Shown here one piece after another: positions 28,744 through 37,786 of a DNA stretch of 64,000 bases (position 1 is its first letter; each line of letters opens with the position of its first letter). The notes below the pieces were generated by a model. It had not been told where the DNA came from. It searched no databases and saw nothing but the letters and a program-made list of their open reading frames with translations. This stretch comes from Mycobacteroides chelonae (lineage in GTDB: Bacteria; Actinomycetota; Actinomycetes; Mycobacteriales; Mycobacteriaceae). The DNA is taken from NCBI RefSeq assembly GCF_016767715.1, contig NZ_CP050145.1:3038001-3102000 (forward strand). The letters are read 5' to 3'. Position numbers and translations under genes: made by a program.

Positions 28744-29484
28744 GTGATGAGAGGCGTGGAGAGTGTGAGTACAGCCATCGCGTCGAAAGTCGGCCCCGGC
28801 GCCGCGCGGCGTGGCGACCGCCGCAAGGTTGCCCGAGAAGAGTTGTTAGACGCCGCTTTTCGCGCCATCGACGCGACCGGCTCCACCGTCAGCATGGACG
28901 ATATCGCCCGCGAGGCCGGAGTCGCCAAACCCAAGCTGTATCGGTACTTCGAAGACAAGGCCGATCTGCACAGCGCCGTACTGGAACGCGTGCAGGACAT
29001 GGTGTGGAACGCGGCCATGGACCGGATCAATCTGATGACCGACTCGGCTCGCGAGTTGGTTGAGCATGGTGCCAACGAGTACGCCCGAATGATCTCCGAT
29101 CACCCGAACGTGTTGCGCTTCATCGTGCATGGTCACTTCGTCAATTCCAGTGACGGCACCGAGCGTCTGGTGGAGACCGCGCAGCAGATGACGCACGACA
29201 TCGCGGAGATACTGTCGAACGCGATCGACGACGAGACGGTGGACATCGACGATGCCGACCTTGCAGTCACCTCTGCCGCGGGCGCCATCGGCACCGCCAC
29301 CGAATGGTTCCTGGGCCCCAATCAGCAACGTGCCGAACCAATGCCTATCGAGAGGTTCGTGGAGTACCTGACCACCGTGCTGTCCGGACTGGCCGCCTCC
29401 ATCGCCGAGTTCAACGGCCTGACGCTTGATCCGGACCAGCCGCTACATCTGGCATTCACCAGCACACGCGGGGGCACCGCATGA
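28744..29484 (+). CDS. TetR-family transcriptional regulator
   Basis: A 246-residue regulator. The helix-turn-helix is VSMDDIAREAGVAKPKLYRYFEDKADLHSAV, preceded by the usual RRKVAREELLDAAFRAID helix. The C-terminal domain contains TEWFLGPNQQ, typical of a mycobacterial subgroup. The start is uncertain: GTG 28744, ATG 28747 or GTG 28765 are all possible. It overlaps the AarF-like gene by four bases (ATGA) and is divergent from the diiron-hydrolase/ferredoxin genes. The palindromes between them are the likely binding site. Confidence 0.9.
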   Translation: MMRGVESVSTAIASKVGPGAARRGDRRKVAREELLDAAFRAIDATGSTVSMDDIAREAGVAKPKLYRYFEDKADLHSAVLERVQDMVWNAAMDRINLMTDSARELVEHGANEYARMISDHPNVLRFIVHGHFVNSSDGTERLVETAQQMTHDIAEILSNAIDDETVDIDDADLAVTSAAGAIGTATEWFLGPNQQRAEPMPIERFVEYLTTVLSGLAASIAEFNGLTLDPDQPLHLAFTSTRGGTA

Positions 29485-30851
29485 CCGACGGGGTACCCCT
29501 GGCACGCATCACCCGCGGCCGGGCGCTGGGCAAGCTGGCGGCCGGGCAGGCGGTGCGTACCGCAAGCAATCGCATCTCCATGATCGGGCGATCCGAAAAG
29601 GCGCGCGCGCTGCTCGCGGAACGATCCACCCTGCAGGCTGCCGATCAGCTCGTAACCGTGCTCGGCAGCCTCAAAGGTTCGGCGATGAAGCTCGGCCAGC
29701 TGCTTTCGATGCTGGAAGTCGACATGGTGCCGGAGGCCCATCGCGAACGCTTCCGGCAGAAATTGGCCCGGCTGCGCGATCAGGCTCCACGTGAGCCCTT
29801 CACGGTGATGCTGCCGATCATCGAGTCCAATCTGGGCAAGCTGAACAAGAACTTCCGCGATTTCGACGAGACTCCGGTCGCCGCGGCGTCCATCGGCCAG
29901 GTATACAGGGCAGTGCTGCACGACGACCGCGAGGTCGCGGTGAAAGTCAAGTACCCTGGCGTGGACGACGCGGTACGCGCAGACATGCAGAATCTTGCAC
30001 TCTTTACCAAGTTCTGGCGCAAAGCGGTACCGACGCTGTCGAATTCGGCCTTCATGGAAGAGATCTCCATGAATTTGGAAAGCGAACTCGATTACCTGCG
30101 AGAGGCACGCACGCAACACGAGATCGCCGAACGCTATCGCGGACACCCCTTCATCGTGATCCCCGACTGTGTCTCCGAATTGTGCACATCACAGGTTCTC
30201 GTGACGGAGTTCCTGGACGGCCAGTCGTTCCCTGTCCTGCAGACGCTCCCCGACGACGAGCGCAACCGGATCGGTGAGCTGATTTTCCGGTTCTATATCG
30301 GATCGCTGTTCCAGGACAACGACTTCTGTGGCGACCCGCACCCGGGGAACATCCTGCGGGCGGCCAACGGCACCCTGGGATTTGTGGACTTCGGCTTGTA
30401 CAACCGGATGAACCCCGAACACGTTGACTTCGAACGACACATCATGCGCGCCGCCACCGAGGGCCGCGCCGAGGACATGTATCAGGCGATGGTGGCGCGC
30501 GGGATCATCGACCCGCATGCAGACGTCAGCCCTCAGGACTGTCTGGAGTACTGCCACGCGGCTTCGGGGTGGAACCTCGTCGACGAGGAGATGACCATTA
30601 CCCCGGAAATTGCCTCCAGTGCAATGATTCTCGCCGTCGACCCGCGTTCCGGCGAGTTCTCCGGAATGCGCCGCCAAAACCTGCCTCCCGAGCACATCTT
30701 CTCGCGCCGTGCGGATTTCTACACCTTCGGCGTACTCGGACAGCTCAATGTCACCGGCAACTGGCATCGCATCGCCCGCGAATGGATCTACGGCGAGCCA
30801 CCCGCCACGGAGATCGGAACCGCCATCGCCAAGTGGCGCGCCGAGCGTTAG
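29481..30851 (+). CDS. ABC1/AarF (UbiB/ADCK) family atypical kinase
   Basis: A 456-residue protein with all ADCK signatures. KxGQ appears as SAMKLGQLLS, the Ala-rich nucleotide loop as AAASIGQVYRA, and the lysine strand as VAVKVKYPGV. The catalytic loop is DPHPGNIL and the metal site VDFGLYNR. The family acts as ATPase/kinase on isoprenoid-lipid metabolism (ubiquinone or menaquinone in other bacteria). In mycobacteria the role is undefined. Four-base overlap with the TetR gene indicates co-expression. The 3' end overlaps the convergent SRPBCC gene by four bases. Confidence 0.9.
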   Translation: MTDGVPLARITRGRALGKLAAGQAVRTASNRISMIGRSEKARALLAERSTLQAADQLVTVLGSLKGSAMKLGQLLSMLEVDMVPEAHRERFRQKLARLRDQAPREPFTVMLPIIESNLGKLNKNFRDFDETPVAAASIGQVYRAVLHDDREVAVKVKYPGVDDAVRADMQNLALFTKFWRKAVPTLSNSAFMEEISMNLESELDYLREARTQHEIAERYRGHPFIVIPDCVSELCTSQVLVTEFLDGQSFPVLQTLPDDERNRIGELIFRFYIGSLFQDNDFCGDPHPGNILRAANGTLGFVDFGLYNRMNPEHVDFERHIMRAATEGRAEDMYQAMVARGIIDPHADVSPQDCLEYCHAASGWNLVDEEMTITPEIASSAMILAVDPRSGEFSGMRRQNLPPEHIFSRRADFYTFGVLGQLNVTGNWHRIAREWIYGEPPATEIGTAIAKWRAER

Positions 30852-31279
30852 CGCAACAATCCGTCGATCGCGCGGCCGAACATCCACTGCCCGCCCATCT
30901 TCGCCAATCGGTCGAAGACCCGGGGCAGACCTCGAATGTTCACACCCTCGGTCCAGATCACGCGTGCACCACTGCCCTGGGCACGTACCTCGATCTCGGC
31001 CCACCCCAGGATAAGGCTCCCCGTCTTCTCCAATCGGCAACGGCCGGGACTCCCCGAGCGCGGCGGCTCCCATCGGGTAACTGTCATCGGGTCGTCAAAA
31101 CCTATGGCCCCTAGCCCTGTTCGCCCCACAAATGTGGTGCCGACCCGCGCCGGCGGATCGCTCGTCACCGACACCGTTGTCAGCGGGATGTGCTCGCTAT
31201 GCCGCGGCCAGTCGGTGATACGCGCGAACGCTTCGGCGACGGGCAGCGCGGTGGTGCGCTCTATTCGGAGAAGGGCCAT
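30848..31279 (-). CDS. SRPBCC/START-like lipid-binding protein
   Basis: A 143-residue protein of the polyketide cyclase/dehydrase-like SRPBCC superfamily. It begins RIERTTALPVAEAFARITDWPRHSEHIPLTTV, the usual first strand and helix pair, and ends with the long C-terminal helix RVFDRLAKMGGQWMFGRAI. The fold holds hydrophobic ligands. Its start overlaps the end of the epimerase gene by 19 bases, so the two are co-translated; a lipid or steroid metabolism role is plausible but unproven. Confidence 0.82.
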   Translation of the reverse strand: MALLRIERTTALPVAEAFARITDWPRHSEHIPLTTVSVTSDPPARVGTTFVGRTGLGAIGFDDPMTVTRWEPPRSGSPGRCRLEKTGSLILGWAEIEVRAQGSGARVIWTEGVNIRGLPRVFDRLAKMGGQWMFGRAIDGLLR

Positions 31280-32289
31280 AAGCCAAACAACTTCGAGGTG
31301 GCCTTCTGTCTGCGCAACGCAATGATGGTGTCCGCCAAAGTTTCTCCCGGATCGCGGTAGGTTATCCCGAGTTCACGCTCGCTGGGCGAGTCGTCAGACG
31401 CGGGCATCTGTGTGTAGTACTGCATGCCTGCCTCGGTCATCGGGGTACCCAGCGGCACATACCGGCCGAGCTGATCCATCACCGTTCCCGCCACACGCAG
31501 CACGGAATCAGGCACCGGAACGGCCAGCACCGTGCTGCCTGCCGCCTCGGTCAACAGATTCACCAGCTCATCCACCTCCAGCCGATAGCCCCCCGCGGTA
31601 TAGCGCCGGGGGCCGTGCCCGGTCTCCAACAGAGCGGCGTGCAACGCGGCCAGGTCCCGGACGTCGACCACCAACCATGCCGCACTGCGTCCCGGGACCG
31701 ACCTCATCAACAGGGCCCAGCGCACGCCCTCGGCCGCCTCGCCGAACTGATCCCCGGCGGGAGGGCCGAGCACCATGCCCGGGTAGGTGATGGTCACCGG
31801 TGCGCCAGCGGCCTGCAGCTCGCGCACATAGAGCTCGACCCGCGCCTTGGACTGCCCGTATCCGTCGCTGCCTCCCGCCGCGGGCAGGTCGGCCGCGAAC
31901 GTCCGCAGACCGGGCCGGAACAGCGCGGTGATGCTCGAAACGTGCACTATCGGGTCCAGACCACGATCAACAGCCGTGCCAAGAACGTTCTGGGTGCCCT
32001 CCAGATTGATGGCCATCATCCGATCGGCCTCGGTGGGATCGGTGCTGACCATGGCGGCGCTGTGCAGCACCGCATCGCACCCGTCGAGCGCGGTCTCGAC
32101 CGACTCCCGGTCGGTGATATCGCCGACGGTGTAGTCGGATACGTCGACCCCCAGCATCGCCACCGTGGTGTGCAACCGGGCTTCCTTACGCACCAGAAAA
32201 CGGACCTGATGCCCGGCATCTGCAATAGCCTTCGCCGTCCATCCGCCCACGAATCCGGTACCGCCCGTGACCAATACGCGCATCCTCAC
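31261..32289 (-). CDS. NAD-dependent epimerase/dehydratase (extended SDR)
   Basis: A 342-residue extended SDR. The Rossmann motif is VTGGTGFVGGWTAKAI, and the active site shows HVSSITALF with YGQSKARVE (Tyr-x3-Lys). The middle GMVLGPPAG is typical of the 3-beta-HSD/dihydroflavonol reductase-like group, so a sterol or lipid ketone/hydroxyl substrate is possible. It precedes and overlaps the SRPBCC gene. No regulatory site was recognised in the 125 bp upstream gap. Confidence 0.85.
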   Translation of the reverse strand: MRMRVLVTGGTGFVGGWTAKAIADAGHQVRFLVRKEARLHTTVAMLGVDVSDYTVGDITDRESVETALDGCDAVLHSAAMVSTDPTEADRMMAINLEGTQNVLGTAVDRGLDPIVHVSSITALFRPGLRTFAADLPAAGGSDGYGQSKARVELYVRELQAAGAPVTITYPGMVLGPPAGDQFGEAAEGVRWALLMRSVPGRSAAWLVVDVRDLAALHAALLETGHGPRRYTAGGYRLEVDELVNLLTEAAGSTVLAVPVPDSVLRVAGTVMDQLGRYVPLGTPMTEAGMQYYTQMPASDDSPSERELGITYRDPGETLADTIIALRRQKATSKLFGLWPFSE

Positions 32290-32414
32290 GTCCCCTCATG
32301 GCTTGGCGGACCGCTCCAATCAGGACATGGTAGGTCGTCGGCGACTTCCTACCGGGCGAATACGGAAGAGCCATGTGGCACCGTCCCCGGTACGGCGTGT
32401 GCCAAGATCGCTGG

Positions 32415-32909
32415 GTGCGTCTACGCCCCGCTCTCCAGCTCCTCGCCGTCCTCGCCGCCATCGCCATGGCCTGGGCACCGGCCGCGACTGCGCAACCCGA
32501 GCGCGTGGCGCCCATCGGGCACATCGGCGAGACGCTGCATTTCGATTACGGCACCATCGGCGCCGACGTCACCGTGCACAACATCGAACCCACCGGTATT
32601 CCTGCCGGAATGGCTCCCCCGCGCGGCATTATCTGGAAGGCGTACGTCACCATCCGGCCGACCAAGGTGCCCAACGCGTACGCGTTGCTGATGGCACTCA
32701 AGCTGGGCGGCATCTCACCGGAGACCGGCGATGCCTACGAGCCGCAGCGCACCGATGAGCCTGACGATCTGAACTACGCGCTGCGCAACGCCCCGCAGGG
32801 TTCGACCGTGAGCGGAGCGGTGTACTGGGATGTCTACCGCGGGCCGGTGCGCCACATCGTGCTGCGGTCGGCTCAAACCCAGGTTCACCTGGCCCAGTGG
32901 GACCTCTGA
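32415..32909 (+). CDS. Secreted DUF1942 (MPT63-like) protein
   Basis: A 164-residue protein from a GTG at 32415. The N-terminus is a Sec signal peptide (RLRPALQLLAVLAAIAMAWAPAATAQ) with likely cleavage after ATA. The mature part has HIGETLHFDYGTIGADVTVHNIEP and ends with SGAVYWDVYRGPVRHIVLR...VHLAQWDL, the same closing pattern as the immunogenic secreted protein MPT63. The fold is an immunoglobulin-like beta sandwich in that family; function unknown. An ATG at 32373 would place extra charged residues before the signal and is less likely. Confidence 0.8.
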   Translation: MRLRPALQLLAVLAAIAMAWAPAATAQPERVAPIGHIGETLHFDYGTIGADVTVHNIEPTGIPAGMAPPRGIIWKAYVTIRPTKVPNAYALLMALKLGGISPETGDAYEPQRTDEPDDLNYALRNAPQGSTVSGAVYWDVYRGPVRHIVLRSAQTQVHLAQWDL

Positions 32910-32928
32910 GACATCGCGCGCGAGCTGC

Positions 32929-33684
32929 TCAGCGGGGCTGGAACAGGTAATTCCGGAAGGTCTCAGTGACCTTGTCCACGGGCCGCCAGGAGTCGGCGCT
33001 CCACACCGACATCCGGTAATCCCGCGCCGTGAACCACGCGACAATGTCCTCGGCGGTGCGCCCGAACCGCTCCATGTGGCGATCTTCGACCTCCAGCATC
33101 ATTGCCGGTCGGGTGCGCTCAAGGGTCTTCTCGCCGCTGACCAGAACGTCGAGTTCGGCGCCCTCGACATCGATCTTCACGAAATCGATCCGCTTGATGC
33201 TCAGCCGGTCACAGAACCCGTCGAACGTCTCGGTGTCGACAACCACCCGGATGTGCTCATCGAACTCGGCGTTTGAGCCCAGCCCGTCGGCCCCGGCATC
33301 GACAAAGGACCGGCCAGTAATGGGCTTGCCGTTGCGCAGCGGAACGCTCATGACCTGTTCACCAGGATTGGTACCCAGCGCCACGGCGTGCCGGCGCACG
33401 TTCTGCGCACTGCGCAGACCCAGGGCCGCCGACGAGGTGGCGTGGGCAAACCGCAGCGGCTCCAGGCTGTACACCAGACCGTCGGCACCCACCAGACGCG
33501 CCAGCTCCGCCGTATAGAAACCGGCAGCCGCACCCACGTCCAGGCACACATCCCCGGGCTTGACCACCTGCGCGATACCCACCAGCTCGGTTTCCACCCA
33601 GGGTGTGGTGCGGGCGAGTGTGCGCAGGCCCTGCCCCACCACGGCGTCACGAATCTCGCCGAAGGCCGTCACGCGCCGCGTCAT
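32929..33684 (-). CDS. FkbM-family methyltransferase
   Basis: A 251-residue protein with SAM motif I as CLDVGAAAGFYTAEL and the FkbM signature IDFVKIDVEGAELDVL followed by LEVEDRH. FkbM enzymes O-methylate sugars, polyketides and lipids. The ATG at 33684 is preceded by GAGGAG six bases away and was chosen over ATGs at 33708 and 33714. It is divergent from the GNAT gene at 33761. In rapid growers such genes often act on glycolipids, but no glycosylation genes are adjacent. Confidence 0.87.
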   Translation of the reverse strand: MTRRVTAFGEIRDAVVGQGLRTLARTTPWVETELVGIAQVVKPGDVCLDVGAAAGFYTAELARLVGADGLVYSLEPLRFAHATSSAALGLRSAQNVRRHAVALGTNPGEQVMSVPLRNGKPITGRSFVDAGADGLGSNAEFDEHIRVVVDTETFDGFCDRLSIKRIDFVKIDVEGAELDVLVSGEKTLERTRPAMMLEVEDRHMERFGRTAEDIVAWFTARDYRMSVWSADSWRPVDKVTETFRNYLFQPR

Positions 33685-33747
33685 ATGGTGCTCCTCAGGG
33701 TTGGTCATCAACATGGGTCGCAGTCTCGGAACCGCGCCAAGTATAGG

Positions 33748-33753
33748 TAGCGT
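33748..33753 (+). promoter_or_regulatory. -10 element (TAGCGT), leaderless start of the GNAT gene
   Basis: TAGCGT ends seven bases before the ATG at 33761. Confidence 0.4.
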
Positions 33754-33760
33754 GCCGGTC

Positions 33761-34309
33761 ATGCCGATTCAGGTCAGCACCGCGACGGCTGCCGACAGCG
33801 CAGAAGTCGCGGCCGTCGCCGCCCGCACCTTCCCACTCGCATGTCCACCCTCCTCAACGCCGGAGGACATCGCGGCATTCATCGCCGCCAACCTCAGCAC
33901 GAGCAACTTCGACGAGTACATCCGAGAGCACCGGGTACTGGCAGCACGTGAGAACGGCGTCATCGTCGGGTACGCGATGCTCGTGGAAGGCGTCGCCGAG
34001 GATCCCGACGTGCAGCGGGCCGTCACCCTGCGGCCCGCGATGCAGCTCTCCAAGATGTATGTGCTGCCCGAATTCCATCAGGCAGGGGTGGCGGGCGCGC
34101 TGATGGACGCGGCCCTTGCCGAAGCCGCCGCGCGCGGCGCGACGGGAGTCTGGCTGGGCGTCAACCAGGAAAATGAACGCGCACAGCGCTTTTACGCCAA
34201 GCACGGCTTCAACCGCAGCGGTACCAAAACATTCCAGGTGGGCGAGCGTCTGGAGAACGACTACGTGATGCAGCGGGTCATAGAGAACTCGGTAGCGGCG
34301 CCGCGCTGA
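33761..34309 (+). CDS. GNAT-family N-acetyltransferase
   Basis: A 182-residue GNAT protein corresponding in position to M. tuberculosis Rv2669. Motif A appears as LSKMYVLPEFHQAGVAGALMDAAL (the loop here QAGVAGA), followed by GVWLGVNQENERAQRFYAKHGFNRSG, the usual motif B and C-terminal strand. The substrate is unknown. It opens the block of genes syntenic with M. tuberculosis and overlaps the convergent ATPase gene by 32 bp. Confidence 0.88.
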   Translation: MPIQVSTATAADSAEVAAVAARTFPLACPPSSTPEDIAAFIAANLSTSNFDEYIREHRVLAARENGVIVGYAMLVEGVAEDPDVQRAVTLRPAMQLSKMYVLPEFHQAGVAGALMDAALAEAAARGATGVWLGVNQENERAQRFYAKHGFNRSGTKTFQVGERLENDYVMQRVIENSVAAPR

Positions 34310-35354
34310 GCGCCAGTAGCCGTGAGGTGGCGCGCAAGTATTTCTTGCGGAAACCGCCGGCCACCATCTCGTCATCGAAGATCGTGTCCAGCTTCGCCCC
34401 CGAGGCCTCGACCGGGATGCCCGCGTCGTACAGGCGATCCGTCAGGGCAACGATCCGCAGCGCCACCGCCTGATCGTGCACCTGCTCCACGCCCGCGATG
34501 AACACCGCTGTCACCCCTTCGATCAGCGTCAGATACCGCGACGGATGCATGCTCGCCAAGTGCCGGCATAGATCGTCGAACTGGTCGAAGGTAGCGCCAT
34601 CAATAGATGCCGCCAGCCCACGAAGCTCGTCATCGGTGTGCGGCTCGGGAGCCGGTGGTAGGTCGCGGTGCCGGTAATCGGGCCCCTCGACCCGCACGGT
34701 GTTGAAGATCGCCGACAGCGTGTTGATCTCGCGCAGGAAGTCCTGTGCCGCGAAGCGACCCTCACCGAGCTGCTCGGGCAGCGTGTTGGAGGTCGCGGCA
34801 ATCGACACTCCGCGCGCCACCAGCTCCGAGAGCAGCCGCGACACCAGCGTGGTGTTGCCCGGGTCATCCAGCTCGAACTCGTCGATGCACACCACCGTGT
34901 AGTCCGACAGCAGCTCGATGCACTCCAGGAAGCCGAAGACTCCTGCTACCTGCGTCAATTCTCCGAAGCTCGCGAACGCCTTGGGGCCGGGAACGGTGTG
35001 ATAGATCGACGCCAAAAGGTGCGTCTTACCGACACCGAACCCGCCGTCGAGATAGATCCCGACCCCGGGCAGTACCTCGCGCTTGCCGAACAGCTTCTTC
35101 TTACCCGCACGGCGGGTCGTCGCCTCCTGAGCGAAAGCGCGGCACGATTCCACCGCCGCGGCCTGCGTCGGCTCGTTGGGGTCGGGCCGGTACGAGTCGA
35201 AACTCACCGAAGTGAACGTCGGAGGCGGCACCAGCTGGGCAATCAGCCGCTCGTTGGAGACGGTGGGGTGCCGGTCAGCAAGGTGCTGGGGGTTCCCGGG
35301 CGAGCGAAGCGACGGGAAATGGCCCGGAGCGGCACCGGATTGCGGATCAGTCAC
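34278..35354 (-). CDS. zapE: AFG1/ZapE-family ATPase
   Basis: A 358-residue AAA+-like ATPase. Walker A is GGFGVGKTHLL and Walker B is VVCIDEFELDD; sensor residues follow in AATSNTLPEQL. The family acts in cell division (ZapE) or membrane-protein quality control (AFG1). It matches the position of M. tuberculosis Rv2670c. The start is a GTG at 35354, with TACGCT six bases upstream on the same strand, consistent with a leaderless mRNA. It is divergent from the RibD-like gene with only 33 bp between. Confidence 0.87.
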   Translation of the reverse strand: MTDPQSGAAPGHFPSLRSPGNPQHLADRHPTVSNERLIAQLVPPPTFTSVSFDSYRPDPNEPTQAAAVESCRAFAQEATTRRAGKKKLFGKREVLPGVGIYLDGGFGVGKTHLLASIYHTVPGPKAFASFGELTQVAGVFGFLECIELLSDYTVVCIDEFELDDPGNTTLVSRLLSELVARGVSIAATSNTLPEQLGEGRFAAQDFLREINTLSAIFNTVRVEGPDYRHRDLPPAPEPHTDDELRGLAASIDGATFDQFDDLCRHLASMHPSRYLTLIEGVTAVFIAGVEQVHDQAVALRIVALTDRLYDAGIPVEASGAKLDTIFDDEMVAGGFRKKYLRATSRLLALSAAPLPSSL

Positions 35355-35360
35355 ACGGGC

Positions 35361-35366
35361 AGCGTA
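35361..35366 (-). promoter_or_regulatory. -10 element (TACGCT), leaderless start of the ZapE-like gene
   Basis: On the minus strand TACGCT is followed by six bases and then the GTG at 35354. Confidence 0.4.
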
Positions 35367-35387
35367 ACGGCGTGTTGAGATCTCTTT

Positions 35388-36170
35388 GTGGCCGACAGTG
35401 ACGGTGAAGAGGCGATTCGGGGCCCAGCTGGGATACAGCTCACACAGCTGACCACCGGTACACCCGAGGATCCCAGCGAGCTGGCCAACCTGTACGACTA
35501 CCCCAACGGCAATGCACTTTGCGTGCGCGCCAACATGATTGGCAGCCTGGACGGCGCGGCGACGGTGACCGGATTGTCCGGTGGACTTGGCGGCGACGGC
35601 GATCGCGCGGTGTTCGCGGCCATGCGCGCCAACGCCGATGTGATTCTCGTCGGGGCGGGCACCGTGCGGGCCGAGCGCTATCACGGCGCGCATCTGCCGG
35701 TCGGGCTGCGCCAGCGCCGCCAGGCCCGTGGACAGGGTGAGGTTCCGGTGATTGCCGTGGTCACGGGGTCGGGAACGGTAGACCCAAGCACTCCCCTGTT
35801 CACCGAGTCGGAGGTCGCGCCCATCGTGGTGACCACAGCGGCCGGGGCAGCGAACGTCGCCTCCCGCGTGTCCGATGCACAGGTCCTCGTCGCCGAGCAT
35901 GCCGGGAAGGTCGATCTGCGCGCCGCGTTGGCAGAGCTGCACCGTCGCGGTCTGTCCCGGGTGCTGTGTGAGGGCGGCCCGTCATTGCTCGGCACCCTGC
36001 TCGCGGCCGATCTCGTCGACGAGCTGTGCCTGACGGTGGCGCCCACCACGGTCGGCGGCGGTGGGGCCCGGATCGTGTCCAGCCCCACCGAAGTACTCAC
36101 GTCATGGCGGCGGGTGTTGCTGCTCGCGGATGCGGACGGCTACCTCTTCACGCGGCACGTCCGGGCTTGA
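35388..36170 (+). CDS. RibD C-terminal-like reductase (Rv2671 type)
   Basis: A 260-residue single-domain NADPH reductase of the RibD-C/DHFR-like fold. Seen: ANMIGSLDGAATV near the start, the cofactor loop VILVGAGTVRAERY, and the C-terminal RVLCEGGPSLLGTLLAADLVDELCLTVAP. It lacks the deaminase domain of true RibD. In M. tuberculosis the homologue Rv2671 can stand in for dihydrofolate reductase, so a folate or pterin role is plausible. The start is a GTG at 35388. The next gene begins 28 bp downstream. Confidence 0.88.
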   Translation: MADSDGEEAIRGPAGIQLTQLTTGTPEDPSELANLYDYPNGNALCVRANMIGSLDGAATVTGLSGGLGGDGDRAVFAAMRANADVILVGAGTVRAERYHGAHLPVGLRQRRQARGQGEVPVIAVVTGSGTVDPSTPLFTESEVAPIVVTTAAGAANVASRVSDAQVLVAEHAGKVDLRAALAELHRRGLSRVLCEGGPSLLGTLLAADLVDELCLTVAPTTVGGGGARIVSSPTEVLTSWRRVLLLADADGYLFTRHVRA

Positions 36171-36185
36171 GGAACATTCACCCGA

Positions 36186-36191
36186 TACTGT
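36186..36191 (+). promoter_or_regulatory. -10 element (TACTGT), leaderless start of the secreted hydrolase
   Basis: TACTGT ends seven bases before the ATG at 36199. Confidence 0.4.
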
Positions 36192-36198
36192 GGTCGGC

Positions 36199-37740
36199 AT
36201 GCGTGCACGGCTGACGGGGGCGATGGCGGTTGCCGTGATACTGGCTGGGTGTGCTCCCGGCCCCTCGGCGGGACCGCATTTCGCCATGGACGAGGGCCAC
36301 GGAAATGTCGGCCCCGCCACCACAGCACCGCCGGACGGCCCGCCGTCCATCGACAAACCGAAGGTCGACCTGTCCTGGCAGGACTGCACCCGTGAGGTGC
36401 TCGGCAGCGCCAACATCACCACGTCGCCGACATTCACGCTCGAATGCGCCGAGTACAAGGCCCCGCTGGATCCGATCAACGGCGCACCGGGCAGCGTGAC
36501 CCTGGGCGCGGTGCGTGCCAAGACCTCGCAGACACCTGCCGACGCGGGCCCGCTGGTGTTCACCACCGGCTCGGATCTCCCCTCCTCGGTGCAGCTGGCG
36601 ACATGGCTCAACGGGCCCGGCGCACAGGTGCTCAGGCAACGTCCCGTCGTCGCGGTCGATCGCCGCGGTATCGGACGATCCGATGCCATCACGTGCCGTG
36701 ACACCTGGGATCTGCGGGATATGCGGGACTTGGCGCAAAACCGTGGCGGAGACGATCCGGTAGCGAGCCTGGGCAAGATCGTCGAGACCGCGACCACCAA
36801 CTGCACCGACACCATCTCCCCCGGCGACTCCGCCTACAACGACGCGCACGCCGCAGAAGACCTGGAGGCGCTCCGCGCCCAATGGGATGTGCCCAACCTG
36901 GCGCTCCTCGGCATCGGCAGCGGTGCCCGAGTCGCACTGGCGTACGCGGGATCCCATCCCAACAAGGTCGCCCGGCTGATGCTCGACTCGCCGGTGGCCG
37001 CCGACATCACCGCCGAGGCCGCCGCCGAGCAGCGACTCAAGGGCCAGCAATCCGCATTCGACGCATTCGCGGCCCAGTGTGTGGCGAACAACTGCCCACT
37101 GGGACCCGATCCCGCGGGTGCCGTCGGCGACCTGCTGAACCGCGCTCAGAACGGCGGACTGCCGTGGTCGCGGGCGACGGTTGTCAGGGCGATCACCACC
37201 GCGCTGGCATATCCGGTCGGCGACGGCACCGCCGTCGTGCAGAACCTCGCGAATGCGCTGAACGCGGCGCGCGGTCCCGATAGCGGCGCGCTCACCCCGC
37301 TGGTGGACCGGGCCAACGCGCTGCGCGATTCCGACGGACAGTTCGTGAACTCGTGCAGTGACTCGCTGGCACGGCCCACCCCCGACCGGGTACGCGAGCT
37401 GGTGGTGGCCTGGGGCAAGCAGTACCCGCTGTTCGGGCGCACGTCCGCCCTAGAACTGGTGAACTGCCTGCAATGGCCCAGCGGATCCAAGCCGAACCCT
37501 CCACAGGACCTGAAAATCAACGTGCTCATCCTGGGCGGACAACACGACCCGATCTCCGGTAGCGAGGGCGTCTCGGCGACCGCCGCGGTGATCATCAACG
37601 CCAAGGCGGCCAGCAAGCGCGTCATGTGGCAGGGCATCGGCCACGGCGCGATTGTCTACACCGGATGCGCGCAGCCACCCGCCCTGGCATATCTCAACGA
37701 CGGAAAGCTCCCCGAGACCGACACGTTCTGCCCGGCCTAG
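36199..37740 (+). CDS. Secreted alpha/beta-hydrolase lipoprotein (Rv2672 type)
   Basis: A 513-residue exported hydrolase. The signal ends in a lipobox (MAVAVILAGC), so it is probably lipid-anchored outside the membrane. The alpha/beta-hydrolase core has VAVDRRGIGRSDAITC, then the nucleophile elbow LLGIGSGARVAL (Ser), a catalytic Asp region LILGGQHDPISG and a His in IGHGAIVY. A TAP-like C-terminal region (CAQPPALAYLNDGKLP) closes the protein. The family includes mycobacterial secreted proteases/esterases. Paired cysteines (NSCSDS, LVNCLQW, TGCAQ, TFC) suggest disulfides. Confidence 0.87.
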   Translation: MRARLTGAMAVAVILAGCAPGPSAGPHFAMDEGHGNVGPATTAPPDGPPSIDKPKVDLSWQDCTREVLGSANITTSPTFTLECAEYKAPLDPINGAPGSVTLGAVRAKTSQTPADAGPLVFTTGSDLPSSVQLATWLNGPGAQVLRQRPVVAVDRRGIGRSDAITCRDTWDLRDMRDLAQNRGGDDPVASLGKIVETATTNCTDTISPGDSAYNDAHAAEDLEALRAQWDVPNLALLGIGSGARVALAYAGSHPNKVARLMLDSPVAADITAEAAAEQRLKGQQSAFDAFAAQCVANNCPLGPDPAGAVGDLLNRAQNGGLPWSRATVVRAITTALAYPVGDGTAVVQNLANALNAARGPDSGALTPLVDRANALRDSDGQFVNSCSDSLARPTPDRVRELVVAWGKQYPLFGRTSALELVNCLQWPSGSKPNPPQDLKINVLILGGQHDPISGSEGVSATAAVIINAKAASKRVMWQGIGHGAIVYTGCAQPPALAYLNDGKLPETDTFCPA

Positions 37741-37774
37741 TCGTACTTGCCGGAACTGCACCGGGCGCTCAAGG

Positions 37775-37780
37775 TACGGT
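37775..37780 (+). promoter_or_regulatory. -10 element (TACGGT), leaderless start of aftC
   Basis: TACGGT ends six bases before the GTG at 37787. Confidence 0.35.
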
Positions 37781-37786
37781 GCCTGC

